From contig NC_092579.1 of NCBI RefSeq assembly GCF_037975245.1, positions 27,949,666-28,013,665 of the forward strand: a DNA stretch of 64,000 bases, given 5' to 3'. The stretch comes from Apostichopus japonicus. Its lineage: Eukaryota > Echinodermata > Holothuroidea > Aspidochirotida > Stichopodidae. The notes below the pieces were generated by a model. The model did not search any database, was not told the origin of the DNA, and saw nothing but the letters and a program-made list of their open reading frames with translations. Position numbers and translations under genes: made by a program. Numbering within the stretch: position 1 is the stretch's first letter; every line of letters begins with the position of its first letter. This document shows positions 1 to 12,500 of this stretch, one piece after another.

Positions 1-206
1 ATCAATGAACCTCACTCCCCAAAACTGATATGACAATAAAAATATCACATTGTCTAAACACTGGATGCACATATATCAGGGACTTAAACTACTGCCCTAA
101 CATAATGACCATCATTTTTGGATCTGACTATTCATAACTCTGAAAATTGTAAATACAAAGTTCGCTGATTTTAGTAAAGATTTGGCGTTGATCGCAAAGG
201 TCTTAC

Positions 207-3200
207 CTTGAATGCTTTGGAGAGAGCTATTGCTCCTGGATTTTCTAATCTGTTCCTTCCAGCGATGAACACCTTCAGAGCGAGAGGTTTGCCCGCTTTA
301 CTGCTCTCCTGGTGGCACTTGATCAAAGATTCAGCAAGAATCTGCGGAGGAAAAAAAAAGCAAACGGGATGAATTTTGACAGAATTTGATTGCAGTAATG
401 TTTCTAGAGCTGATCTGGTTTACAAGATATTCAAATCTGAAAAATATCATTAATGTCTGAAATGCTCTTTAATGATTAACTGATCACTAAATCACTCTGC
501 AGTGCAGGCCTGAGTGTTAAAATTCATGTTAATTCATCGTTTAATAAATTCTAAAACCATGTTTCTTCAATTTCATATCAAACGACTGAACACTGTTGGA
601 TGACATTCAACACAATGTACTCAAAAAGTTGTAATACATTGGAAACATGTTATTTGAGACTGTAACATCTTATGTGTTCCTAGTGAGGTTTGCATTACCC
701 CTGAGGCAATGCCCTAATGGTGCATCTGCTAGACTTCAGTAGTGCAGCCACTTTATCTAAGGAGCCTTTTACGGGACATTTCTCAAATAATGAAAGTACT
801 GTATATATGCAACCTAGACAGTGGTTTTAATTGGACTATAATACATCCAAGTTTATTTTGACATCCAAAGTCATCCTTTTGAAGATATAACGCTTGTGCC
901 CCTCAATGTTGTGACAATATCGAAGATGTGATTAGGATGGTCATGTATACAACTTCAGTGTCATTAATTTAATACTTATGTCCTTCCGTGTTGTTTGGAA
1001 AGCAAACTAATGTACTGATTTCATAGCTAGCCCATTATCTGAGTTCTTACAAGTATATTGTTTGACCAGAGCTAAATGCATGATAAACAAAATTATATAT
1101 TACTGTTGATCCCTTTTCATTCCCAGGACTATGGATTCACATTTCCAACAGAGAGACCCTACTACTCTTGCCCCCATCCCGGCCCCAATGCACCCCCTCC
1201 CCCACATCATCTGACCACTGAGTGCATATCAAGGCTAGGGAAAGAGTTTACAATGTTACACTGTGATAATGTAATTTGCTTTGAATAACTGTTGGATGTG
1301 TGTTATACATCTTTTTAGTTCTCAAACTTTGTGATCCCTTGAAGCTTGTATGATCAAAACAAGAAATATCTGTTTCCATTTTTCCATTTAACTTGCATAC
1401 CTTTCCTCCGATTCCAAGCCCTTGGTTGTTGAACCTCAGTTCTTGAAGTGTGTAACACGCTGGACTCTCAAGGAGATCTTTGACTGCCTTGACACCGTCC
1501 GGTCCAAAGGCGTTGTCACTGAGATTAATCTCAACGAGGTGAGCACCGGATTTCATGATGGATGCACCTAATCCTCTCTGCATTGATGATCCAATAGAGA
1601 GCAAAATAGAACGAAAGAACATGTTATAAGAATATAATTCTAACTTTTGCTTTAAAAACACATCAAATCCAAGCAAGACATACTTAGCAATTAGCATCCA
1701 CAAAGAGAATAAAACCCAGAAAGATAACACTAAGTACCCTTTTAGCAGACTTACAGGATGTTAAACTGGGCAGTCCACAAACTTTTAGGATTTTCCATGA
1801 GAGCTGAGCCACGACCTATCCGACAAACCCCTCAGCAGAGTCAAAGCTCATGAATTCTAGCGGGGACTATATGGAGTTACATAAATTACTTCATCGATTT
1901 CCACTGGCAAGCTACAGTACTAAACGTGTAGATCTTCTGACATCTGAATCCTGTAACTCAACCATAGTTTTACTTTACAGACCATTGACACAAACCAGTT
2001 GGTGCAAGCCTTCTGATCAGAACTCATGATCTACTGTACCATGTCAGTCATGGAGTAACAGAGTAATGGTATTTTAAGTTTAAGACTCAACCACTGGTTC
2101 CCACAACCACCCCCCTCTCCCCATCATAACTGTACCCCCAAGCAATTAATACTTAGCAGTGAGCATCTATAATGAGAACAAACCAGAAAGAAAAGTGATA
2201 TCCTTGCATATATCATATGTTACTCTTTCTACATAAATACAAGCAATTGCCCAGGAAAATATTCATTTGTGCCAAATGAAAGAGGAACACAAACTATGCA
2301 TCCTGACAAAATTTGCAATCAATTCCTAGATACTTTATTGCGAGAGGGCGTTGTGGTCAAGTGATTAAGGCAGTGGACTTGTGATCTAAGGATTACAGGT
2401 ACGAGTCCTGGCCAGATCATTGCGTTGTGTCCTTGGGCAAGGCACTTTACCTCCATTGCCTCTCTTCACCCGGGTGTATAAATGGGGACTTGAGAGGTAA
2501 CTTGTAAATATAGTTGCGTGCGCTGGTTTGTGGCTGCACCCTATTGGAAGTCCCCCGGGGGACATGTGGTTGTGGTGCCCAAGGAGAGGTTGATTGAATT
2601 GTACACACTTGGGTGTGTAGGTGTGACAAGTTACCAATGACCAGGGTTAAGTTGTGAAGTTGTGTGAGAGGGCCTTGGCCCTGAACAAGACTGTAAACCT
2701 AAAATAATAATATTTGAGATGACAACATGTCATACCAACAACGCACTTGAAGCAAACAAGAGTACTGTCATATTAAAGACAGGTTGATAATTTATTTTTA
2801 AATAAATTTTCTTTCAAGAAGGGCTTCCAATCTTCTATTTCAAACCTGGGATACATCATAATATGGAAAACCACATTCCTTGGTACAGTAGGAGTGCTCC
2901 CCAATTCCACTGTTGAACAGTAGGGTGAACTAGGTAAACAAACAATTTGTTGTCAGTGTGCAACTACAGTATGGCATCATCCAAACTTGCCTGTTTACTT
3001 TTGTTGCAAACTGTTTATTCATACTATGAGAATTGCTTATTTAAATTTGCAAGGCCCCTTTATAAGACTGTTTAAGCTTACACCCTGACAACTAGAAAAA
3101 TATCAAGACTTTCTTCCACAAGCAAAATATCCATAAAACAGTAGAATGTTGCTTGGTGACTTCTCATGTGGACAATAAACAGCCTTTAGAATGATGTACT

Positions 3201-6200
3201 TACCAATGCTGGTGGGATTTCTGAACGGAGCCTCCCGGTAAACATATCAAACCATCTTATTCTCTAAAATAGGAAGGAAATACAACAAAGTGTATATTAA
3301 CTTCTTTCAAATAAAACAAAAACTGTTAGCAAACTGCTTATCCACTAAAGAGATTTGAATACTGCCATTCAGCCTCTGAAGAAGATCCTGCTAGGATTGA
3401 AACATCAGGCCCACTTACTTTTACACATTAACTTTGTCACTAAGGAATTCAACAACTAAATGAAAACAAAAGGGAAATTCTGGAAATGAAAAGATTCCTC
3501 TGAAACCTTATTCTCCAAAATTGCTCCAAACCATCAATCAAAGCCTTATTTGTCCATCAAACTGAGCTTATTCTGCTACTGAAATGAGAATGAGCAGAAA
3601 CCTTGTCTTGAATGTGTGATTATTATACTTCACAACAGTAACAGAAACAATAATTCTTTAGACCCTCAAGATTGAATACATCATGAGGCTTTAAATTTAT
3701 TAACAATTGTGAAACATCCAGTCAGGTTTTATGTCATCATTTCTTTACTGTAGAATATAATTTGAAGATTTCAGTAATGACAAATTTAATTCATAACTCA
3801 CTGGAAGAGAAAACAAAATATTTTCTATTGAGGGGATAAGTAGGCCAGTATTGCATAGCAAAATGGCAACAATTTACACAAGGTGCCAAGACGTATAGCA
3901 TCTTTTCATATTTATGAACCATAATATTTGGTTAGATACAAAAATTCAAAGCCTTCAAAACTGTTCCACAAACTTTTAACTTTAAATTACTCCCCGTCTC
4001 TTTGTAACATTCTCAAGATATATGTATATGTATATGCACTACTCCCTTCATTAAATCCTGTACGTTCCAACAACAGATGGACATCTTTAAACAGTAAGGG
4101 CAGTTGTCCAGTTTATGTATTTATCTCGATGATCTGTATATAATATAGTATCTGTGTAGACCAGGTAGACTTTGGATTTGTACATATAGTTTTGCTTTTA
4201 AAATATCTTCATTTCATCAACCCGATCGAAAGGGGAAAAGATGAAGATGAAAAATCAAGAAAATAAAAACGATACACAACCAGGACATGGGTAGAGAAAG
4301 CACACTTAGATCTGATGTTACAAACTCAATAAGAATCCCCATATGCACAGTACAAGAACAAGAGGTACAATGTGAAAGACAAAAACAAAGTTCAAACCTT
4401 CATCAGTTTTGCACATTTACCTGTAATTCTGATTTGTCCTCTAAGGCTTTGGCAATGGCAGCTGCAGCTTCCACTCCTACAGTGTTACCATTCAGAGCTA
4501 ATATGTGCATCTCTGGACTCTCTTTAATAGCATTGACTACCACAGCAGCTATGGAAAATAAAATAAAAGTATATGTATCATTAATTAAATCCCATTTCAC
4601 ACTTGGTAATTTCTTTTGTCAGGAGATTGGGTAGGAGAGCTGCTTACCAGTCAAAACGTCCCTTTACCAAAACGTCCCCGTACCAAAACGTCCCCGCTTT
4701 TGGTCAAAACGTCCCCGTTGGTCAAAACGTTCCCGTAAGTCAAAACGTCCCCGTCTAATACATTCATTTACAGTTGTTAATATATATTAATTTTAAGTTA
4801 TTATTTGGCTAAGTTATCGGCATGCAAGTTGGATTACAGGCGCTAAATAAATCATGAAGGACTATATATCGTTTAGGGCAGAGACGGGAAAGGGGGCTGG
4901 GGCTTTAGCCGTAGTCCCCCTTCTATACCATCAAAAAATAAGAAGGCAGAAAAAATTCTGGAAAAGGGTAGCAAAATAGGCAAACAATCACGAAAATCCA
5001 AAATATAAAGTGTCTTCAGAAAAAAAATAAACGTTTGTGCTGTAGGAAAATATATATCACTTTCATCCAGCCCGTCTCGCATATTCCAAAAGTAACTTGT
5101 TGTACATAAACAAAACAAAAATTCTTTTATATTCCCTTCCCTCAATATCGTATACATTCATTCATTCAGAAACCAACTCGTGTTAAAAAAATCCTATAAC
5201 CCTACAGCCCTGTTGCATTCCCTTTTCTAGTATCTTACCTCAGAAAATTATACTCAAAAATGTTTCCGCCCTCATACCCGGCACTTCCCACTCCTAAAAC
5301 CTGTGTTTTCAACCTAAACTTACTTATCCTTACTCTTTGATTTGAACTAAAAACATCCACACTTGCATTCCAACTGATTATAAAAGCGGGGACGTTTTGA
5401 CTCACGGGGACGTTTTGACTGCGGGGACGTTTTGGTTAAAAGCGGGGACGTTTTGGTCTGAAAAAAGCGGGGACGTTTTGGTAAAGGGACGTTTTGACTG
5501 GATACCGGAGAGCTAGTGAAGGTACAGTATCATGTAGGTATATGTCTACAGTATATTGGGGAAATGACTAGTTCAGCGAAATGAAAGTTTTGTTTTAGTT
5601 CAAATCTCGGAAAATTATGAAAAATTAGCCTTACTAGCATTAATCAGAAAGCAAAGAAATATGAACCAAACACTTCCTGATGTTGACTCCAGTAAGAGAT
5701 AACAAAAGGCCTAGTCTCTTGCTCAACTGAAGATAAGATGTAGATGATGCAAGCAAGCATTTTACGCACTACATATTTTACTTTATTCTGGGTGCCTTAC
5801 CCATCACTGGTTCACAATCACATTCATTGAAAGTTCTGATCAGCATTAGCTATGTTCATGTGTAATGCTGCAACTGTAGTCACTCAAGTTAGTATTTCAC
5901 TAGGCTAGCCGACTTATAACAGTAATATCCATCACAAATTTTTGTTTGGGGTCGTACTAATTAGCATCAACAGGCCCATTTCACGACAACTCAAGACAAC
6001 AAGTTTAAAATACCATCAAATACAATGGTTGTGATCAGAGTGTATCTGGAAACACGTTTAAAATTGACTGGAACCATCGTGCATACATATTTTTCACGGG
6101 AAAAATGTTTTAGTCGTAAAAATAGTCAAAGGTAGTTCCCAACACCTAACACAAACCCACCCATATCATAATGGTGCGGTCCAAAGTCATTGCGCAAGCG

Positions 6201-6872
6201 CAATAGCATCACGTCGTCCAATTCTACAGACGGAGAAAGTTGACTATTTTTACGGAAAACATTTTTTCCCGTGAAAAATATGTATGTTCGATGGTTTCAG
6301 TCAGTTTTAAACATGTTTCCAGATACACTTTGATTACAACCATTGTATTTGATTTTGATGGTATTTTAAACTTGTTGTGTTGAGTTGTCGTGAAATGGGA
6401 CTGTTGGCGCTAATTAGTATGACCGCTTGTTTGGGCAAATAAGCTGTCCTGCGGTTGTTGACAAATTTTCTTGATTTTGCCATTTAAGATATAGGCTTTC
6501 AGCAAACATCAACAAAGAAATTCAAATGTCATATGGTTTAGGAAAACAATGTAAATGAAGCATACATGATAATCTGATAGCAAAATATCCGGATTAAATC
6601 TAGCCTAGGCCTAGAGCAACATTAATTTACAGTAACACTGGGTACTGTGTTAGCCAAGGCTATAGCCTAGGCCTAATTAATTAGGCATAAGCTAGGCTAC
6701 TAGGCTAGCCGTAGTACATATTTTTATTTTGTCCCCATCACTCGTTTTCTTTTGTCATACCATCATCTGCTGAATCAAGTTTAAGCCCTTGTCCTGCAAA
6801 AGAAACTTCAGCCAACGGTTGCTCAACACTTGCTTGTGCAAGAAGATCGGTAACTGCTGCTACGTCAGCCAT
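207..6872 (-). CDS. RANGAP1: Ran GTPase-activating protein 1 (RanGAP1), N-terminal part, runs off left edge
   Basis: RanGAP1 stimulates GTP hydrolysis by Ran and so maintains the RanGTP gradient that drives nuclear transport. Five coding exons are visible: 6761-6872, 4421-4548, 3204-3263, 1401-1577 and 207-341. All have GT-AG borders and compatible phases, giving about 204 residues; the remaining LRRs, acidic tail and C-terminal domain lie beyond position 1. The start ATG at 6872 has A at -3 and G at +4. Hallmarks are [11 protein letters not shown] (exon 2), the FTGR loop (exon 3) that carries the family's conserved arginine, [11 protein letters not shown] and the NNQGLGIGG turn holding the essential asparagine (exon 4), and AGRNRLEN (exon 5). 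These follow the human and yeast Rna1 order without gaps, so catalytic residues in this part look intact. The first intron (4549-6760) contains two transposon-like elements. Identification is firm; completeness cannot be judged. Confidence 0.95.
2341..2715 (+). repeat. tRNA-derived SINE, copy 1
   Basis: The 5' part contains Pol III-type boxes (A-like TGGTCAAGTGA near 2353; B-like GGTACGAGTCC near 2397). A body with TTGTGTCCTTGGGCAAGGCA follows, then a short AAT-rich tail. A second copy at 20961-21262 shares the head and body, which defines the family within this window. It sits in a RanGAP1 intron. I do not assign a named SINE family. Confidence 0.75.
3371..3427 (+). repeat. Retroelement 3'-end fragment with CTGAAGAAG-hairpin-GAAAC motif, copy 1
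   Basis: The segment has CTGAAGAAG, a 6-bp hairpin (GATCCT/AGGATT around GCT) and GAAAC, followed by a CAGGCC...CTTACTTTTACACA tail. The same segment recurs at 59829-59884. The arrangement resembles the degenerate hammerhead-like core often seen in Penelope-like element termini; that attribution is inference. Confidence 0.5.
4642..5506. mobile_element. Non-autonomous DNA transposon with motif-array ends
   Basis: The element lies in RanGAP1 intron 1 and is flanked by a perfect 8-bp direct repeat GGAGAGCT (4634-4641 and 5507-5514), read as a target-site duplication. The ends are inverted (CCAGTCAAAACGTCCC at 4647 onward; its complement ends near 5501). Each end consists of four to six tandem variants of a ~15-bp unit, GTCAAAACGTCCCC or CCAAAACGTCCCC. 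The interior is AT-rich; the only ORF (94 codons, minus strand) resembles nothing I know, so no transposase is seen. The 8-bp duplication would fit a hAT-type transposase. Confidence 0.75.
5949..6435. mobile_element. Foldback (MULE-like) element with ~180-bp inverted arms
   Basis: Two long imperfect inverted arms, about 5949-6131 and 6238-6426, flank a ~105-bp centre. The outer ends read GTCGTACTAATTAGC and GCTAATTAGTATGACC. A 9-bp direct repeat TTGTTTGGG occurs at 5942-5950 and 6427-6435. Long TIRs with a 9-bp duplication are typical of Mutator-like elements; the class assignment is inference. There is no coding capacity. Confidence 0.65.
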
Positions 6873-7269
6873 GTTCGGTTTTATTTTTACTGTTATTAGT
6901 GTCAAGTGTTACTGTTAGGCTATAACTTTGAAGTGTAGCCTAGGCTAGCTGTAACGGTTGAACTAAAAAAAAGATTCACAAAACGACTGCATCAAAGTGA
7001 ATAGAGAAAGTCCCAGGTGAAAAACCCCCTTTGCTTGGTAACGTCGATTTCAATTGGTATTTCAGTAGGCCTATCTGCTTTTGACATAGAAATAAGAATA
7101 TCCTGCATAACTACGCAGTGTGCTGTTTTGGTCTTCGCGCTAATGTAGCACGGTGTTTGGCCAATGCCTAACGTTCTCACCTCTCATGCTCTTGTGTGTA
7201 TCTCTTGTGACCTGCCCATGACCTGATATGTACGGAAGCCAAAGGATCAACGAACTCATTCTTTGACGG

Positions 7270-7680
7270 AAGCTCATGAGGGCCCAAAGAGAAATACTTG
7301 TCTTCTGTTTTCCAAAGATTTGTTATTGTTTTCCGAAGATTTTTTTAGTTTCCGATGATTATTTTTGTTTTTTTTCTGGAGAAGTACGTATTGTTTTGTT
7401 TACCGAAGATTATATTTCGTTTTTCGAAAAGAAAAAAAAAAATCGTTTACCGAGGAAAATATCGATATTTTCCTCGGTAAACGAAATTAATTTCCGAAGA
7501 AAATAATTCCGCAAATATAATTTCGTTTTCCGAAGAATTTTTTGTTTTGTCTTTCGCAGAAAATGTTTCGCTCCCCGATGATTATTTTTCGTTTCCAAGG
7601 ATTTTTTTCTCTTCAGAACATTAATTTTTGTTTTCCGATGAAAAAATTTTGTTGTGCGAAGAAAAGAGTTTAATCACTCA
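7270..7680. repeat. Degenerate CCGAAGA/TTTT repeat with a 42-bp perfect palindrome
   Basis: Irregular copies of TTTCCGAAGATTTT-like units run across ~400 bp. At 7443-7484 the sequence is a perfect palindrome whose arms contain TTTACCGAGGAAAATAT and whose centre is TATCGATA. Short ORFs on both strands are products of the repeat. Confidence 0.7.
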
Positions 7681-9419
7681 AACGACATGGTTTTCACATG
7701 TATCAGGGTAAACTTACTCTAGTGCAGTGGACGCATGTTGCAGCCTTACACTACAGGTGAAGTCAAACGTAGGCTACTCCAACACACAATTACTAAGAAG
7801 TTACTAGGAGTAAGATAGGAGCCTAGCTGTTGGCCTAAGTTAAAGATTGACGAAGATCATAGTGAAAAGAAATGTGCTTATGGTAATGCTTCTAAAATAT
7901 AAAGTTTAACCAAACAGACGTACATCAGGCATAGATCAGTGCGGTAGCAGTTCTCGATTGGATATCGACTGAGTTAACTTAGCCTAACATGAGTTTCACA
8001 TTATGTCTAGTATTGTTTGTTAGGCTAGACTATAGCTAACTTCATGTTTGGATTTGAGGATAACATCGTTATTGGTTGAGTTAACCAAGCGTGATTTCAG
8101 AGGACGTGCCTCGGGTTTCATATTCCGGGAATATCCTCGAATTTGTAGAACGGCCCTGCATATAGTTCCAATTTTTCTGTTAAACCTCCGTTTGTAGAAA
8201 GGTAAGCATTGACTTGTTAACAATTACATGACTTACACTGTTACTTGTTACTAGTTAGTGTTACAGATGAAGGCATCTCTGAACATTGATTCATTTCTTG
8301 GGCTGTATGTCACACAGAAAACATCTTTATGAATTTAGTAATATATGTATAAGGAGAATCCTAGTTACCTTCCAAGTTTTGTGAGCATTACATTTTCTAT
8401 CGTGGGTAAAATGCCTAGAGTCACCAAAATATCCAGAGGCACTCAAAATTCCACCCTCCCTTTAAATGTATAATTTCCAAACTTAATTCTTGATGTCAAA
8501 ATGGAAGGGGCGGGGATCAACATCATGTCCCAGGATTTATTGGAAAAAATTTGGTCACCTCATGTTAGGTCCATAATGTGCCCATATCTTTTCCAGGAAC
8601 CCATAGAGGTGTTATTGATTATAAGCCCCCCCCCCCCTGGCCTCCATGTTGACATAACTTGACACAATGGGCTTCCATAACTCTAGCAGTACTGCGATAA
8701 ATTAAAAAAAAATTAAAAAACGTTGGGGGGAGTGGGCAAATTCCCCATTTCCCATTCATGGCCTTAAGTCATATTCTTAAGGATGTTTCACAGTGCATTT
8801 TGTCATTGCATGATATAACGTCCTTTCACAGCATTTAATATTTTCACAGCATGAATTATTCTGTCTGCACTGATGTGCCATGCATGGTGGCACTGTTCAC
8901 ATTGGAAACTAAAATGACAGCCTGTACCTCCATGATCAAGCAACTTACTTTTGACTTCTTCAAATATCTTCTAAATAGAACAAGACTGAAGTTTCTTTGC
9001 TTTAATGAATGGATTTGGTTCAGTAGCTTGCATTCTTGTTAATCACATATAGTTAGGTTTTTACCTGCAATCGGTTGGCAAGGAAATTGTCTGTGTGTTG
9101 ATATGCATGAGTGATTTATCATCTCCTAGAATTACATCTTCTTGTGACCACTGAAACTGATGCTGAAAGTTATAAGTCTACACATAATGTGTTTCTTTGT
9201 GAAAACAATTAGAGCCATCACTAGCAAGAGAAATGATCCTTCCTGTCCAAGGAAACAGCAGTGAGGAAGAGAGAGAGAGAGAGAGTGGAAAGAGAGAGGA
9301 AGACTGTGTGATGTGGCTATCTTATACATGCATGGTGCGATGTAAGACTCGTAAATGATGATGAAGAAATTGTGATACCAGGCAAAGGTAAGACTGTTTT
9401 TTTTATTATGATTAACCCT

Positions 9420-9421
<2 letters not shown>

Positions 9422-9504
<83 letters not shown>
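9422..9504. repeat. (TA)n microsatellite
   Basis: An uninterrupted TA run of about 80 bp. Confidence 0.95.
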
Positions 9505-9509
<5 letters not shown>

Positions 9510-9729
9510 TCCATTGCATTAACATAAAGTCTGTTCAAAGTATCTCTTTCGAGATCCGGCTTTAGGAATCACAAATGATTTTCGAGTTGGATAGCATCAT
9601 GTTTGATCTCTAGAGTATGGCAAAATATGTCACCAAAAACAGAACTAGTATTGTTCGATATAGGTGACAAACGCCTACAGTGGAATTACGATCTTCCTTA
9701 CCGGTTTCGAACCTCTGGACATACAATCA

Positions 9730-9802
9730 GCGTCCATAGCCTAGTGGTTAGGGTGTCCGCGTACAGAGCGGGAGGCCCGTGGTTCGAATCCCGGTGGAGG
9801 CT
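9730..9802 (+). tRNA. tRNA-like gene or pseudogene, anticodon ACA
   Basis: The 73 nt fold as a cloverleaf: acceptor GCGTCCA/TGGAGGC (one mismatch), D arm GCCT/GGGT, and anticodon stem TCCGC/GCGGG around loop GTACAGA (T33 present, anticodon ACA). The T loop is TTCGAAT, but its stem has two mismatches. The A box TAGCCTAGTGG and B box GGTTCGAATCC both match consensus, and a T6 Pol III terminator starts at 9808. ACA would read UGU (Cys), an unusual anticodon because Cys tRNAs normally carry GCA. The T-stem mismatches make a pseudogene or SINE-head origin plausible. Confidence 0.55.
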
Positions 9803-9864
9803 GAAAGTTTTTTCACTGTTCTTGATTTTCCAACTCATTACGATTTTCATTTATATATATATAT

Positions 9865-12293
9865 GGGCAGGGTCAAGCGGTAACGGAGGGACATTTGTCT
9901 GTATTCCTTACACATTTTGTCTCTCTTTGCATTACTTTGAGGGAGTATGTTGCAATTTCTTGTGTGGTTATCTAGACAGGTAGTTACTTGCTTCATACCC
10001 ATAAAATTAATTCTTGTGGCTGTTACTGTGAGAAAAATATGGCATGAAAAACATCATGGTAACGGAAGGACACCAAATGAACACGTGTTTTCACACTTTT
10101 TTTTGAAGATGTCAAATAAACTGTTCTTAAGTTACACTGACCATGTAACTTATATCAGGTGTTGGCTGGTATATTGCTTCACATACACCAAGGAAAAACT
10201 AGATGAACAGGCATCAATTGTCAAATCTACAGTTGATTTTGTACAGTAACGGAGGGACAATTCCGATGGTAACGGAGGGACACAAAATGTTCAGTGTTGT
10301 TTAGTGTAGCCTTTTGCCTGTTTTTGCTGCTTCAGATTCAATATTTTATTGCTATTGGATTAAAAGTTATATTACTTAGGGAAACAAGGATAAGAACATT
10401 AAAACAACAGCTATGTTCACCAAAACATTAGCAATTTTAGTGGTTAATAAAAATGTAAGAAATTGATTAAAAGAACAAGTTTAAACACTCTTCATCATTT
10501 AGCACTCTCTAACTGCATTATTAGCAACTGTTGGGGGGGGGGGGGGCTGGTGGCTAGTGCACTTCAAAACAAGTCAGTAAATCACATATTTACAGTAGAC
10601 AGTTCACAGGTACTGTACCATGTGCAGAAATTTCATTACAGTAGTATGCCAGTCACATTTTGTCTTCCAAATACTACTAGTACTTTGCAGAAACCACTTG
10701 GTTCAGTAATTGATACTGGGCTTAAAAGTGAAATGCTGAGGTAACTTCTAACTTTAATGATTAAACCATACTGTAATAATGCAGTGGTATTATAACAATT
10801 TAACAACTATCAACAATAATAATACAAAAACATTTTGAGACATAACATGATATTGTTACAGTAGCTACTGCACTGCAGAAAGGTTCAGTATGCCTGAATG
10901 TAGTATTTGTGGTTTAGAAACTATAATTAACTTCCTGCAATATTTATAAACTCAAAACAAAACAACAATATCATAAAAATAAAAAACAATATTCCAATCA
11001 CAACTATGCTTTGAACATGTCTGCAGGCGCGTAGCCAGGAATTTGCCAAGGGAGGGGCGAAACTGTAGATTCGGCATTGAAAACTATCTAAGCGTAGCGC
11101 CACCATGATTGGCGCGAAGCGTACAAGAAAATTTTGGCTTAGAATGCCTCCCAGATCGCTGGAAAAGGCACTTCCCAGGCCTTGTAAGTTGCATCTTAGC
11201 ATTTTCTCTTTTGAAAATACTAGCGATATCATAAAAACATTAAAAAAAAAAAAAAAATTATGCTCAAGGGGGGGCGGCTGCCCCCTTCGCCCCCCCCCTT
11301 GGCTACGCGCCTGCATGTCTGCAAACTTTTTCTAGTATTTTTAATCCTGATCAACAAATTTTGAGTTTGCTCTTGCTGAAGGAAAGTGGCTTTGGAAGCT
11401 CTTGCAAATGGAAGAAAATGTCCTTGATTCTCACAGCTGAAAGATTGCTCCCATTTTTGAAATGGTTGGCATCAGCAGTGTATGAATGAAAGCTTCCATT
11501 CTGTACCTTCCAGCCAGTGTTTGTGGTGTGGTTTTTTTCTAACTCAAATGTAGCTTTTCTTGACTTCCATGACTTTACATTCTGAGGAATTAATTAATGT
11601 TAGTCAAGCTGTTGCTCTCTTCACATAAACAGGAAGTCAAAAATTCCATTCTTAGCACACAACTAGTAGCAAGTACACTCCCACTGGCAGGAATCTGTGC
11701 ACAATCTTGCAGTAAACAATTGTCCCTCCGTTACTGGTAACGGAGGGACACTACTTCACTTGTTCTTTACTATAGCATAAAAAGTAGCTAACTCCTTGGT
11801 TTAACATTTCTTTAGTGGTTAACTTTAAGAAAGTGTTTTATACAAATTATGAAATTTTTCCAGCTTTGAATGACTGAGAAATTAAAAAAATGTATTTTTT
11901 TGGTAACGGAGGGACAGGTAACGGAGGGACAAATCAGGTAATTAGCAATTACTGCTAATTGACAAGTTATAGACATTGAAGGGGAATTATTCCTGTGATA
12001 TGCATAATATTGACCATGACTACTAGGCTGTGTAAGTAATCTTTCGAAGTCATCTTTGTACTAGGAAAAATTTGGTTTTAAAAATATCCCCAGAATTCAA
12101 GAATTTTTGGCATAACACAAGTGCAAATTGGCATGTGTTATATATGTCTATAACTTTTTATTAAATTAGTATATTTTTGTTCTGCAAGCACAGTGGTAAA
12201 ATATACCTCTTTACCTATCTAGCCATACCACATTTGACCATGTTCTGTACATTTCCAATTTCAACCCAATTGTTACATTTCCCTTGACCCTGC

Positions 12294-12295
<2 letters not shown>
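9865..12295. mobile_element. 2.4-kb non-autonomous element with GGTAACGGAGGGACA repeats
   Basis: The terminal inverted repeats are GGGCAGGGTCAAG (9865) and CTTGACCCTGCCC (ending 12295), both flanked by TA runs, consistent with insertion into a (TA)n tract. Eight copies of GGTAACGGAGGGACA or close variants lie near the ends: 9879, 10058, 10245, 10268, 11721 (inverted), 11736, 11902 and 11917. The interior has no recognisable transposase and contains a nested hAT-like insertion at 11024-11313. I cannot assign a superfamily. Confidence 0.65.
11024..11313. mobile_element. hAT-like MITE nested in the 9865-12295 element
   Basis: The terminal inverted repeats CAGGCGCGTAGCC/GGCTACGCGCCTG are perfect. 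The 8-bp target duplication CATGTCTG is also perfect (11016-11023 and 11314-11321). The element is 290 bp and non-coding. TIR shape and duplication length fit hAT elements. Confidence 0.85.

Positions 12296-12500
<205 letters not shown>

Larger units (their letters stand above)
6873..9729. other. Intergenic region upstream of RanGAP1
   Basis: No gene is recognised. 6873-7200 should hold the RanGAP1 promoter and 5' UTR, but I see no distinctive element. 7270-7680 is a degenerate repeat built around TTTTCCGAAGA-like units. 9264-9300 is GA-rich, and about 9422-9504 is a (TA)n microsatellite. The short ORFs here follow the repeats and show no family signature. Confidence 0.6.
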
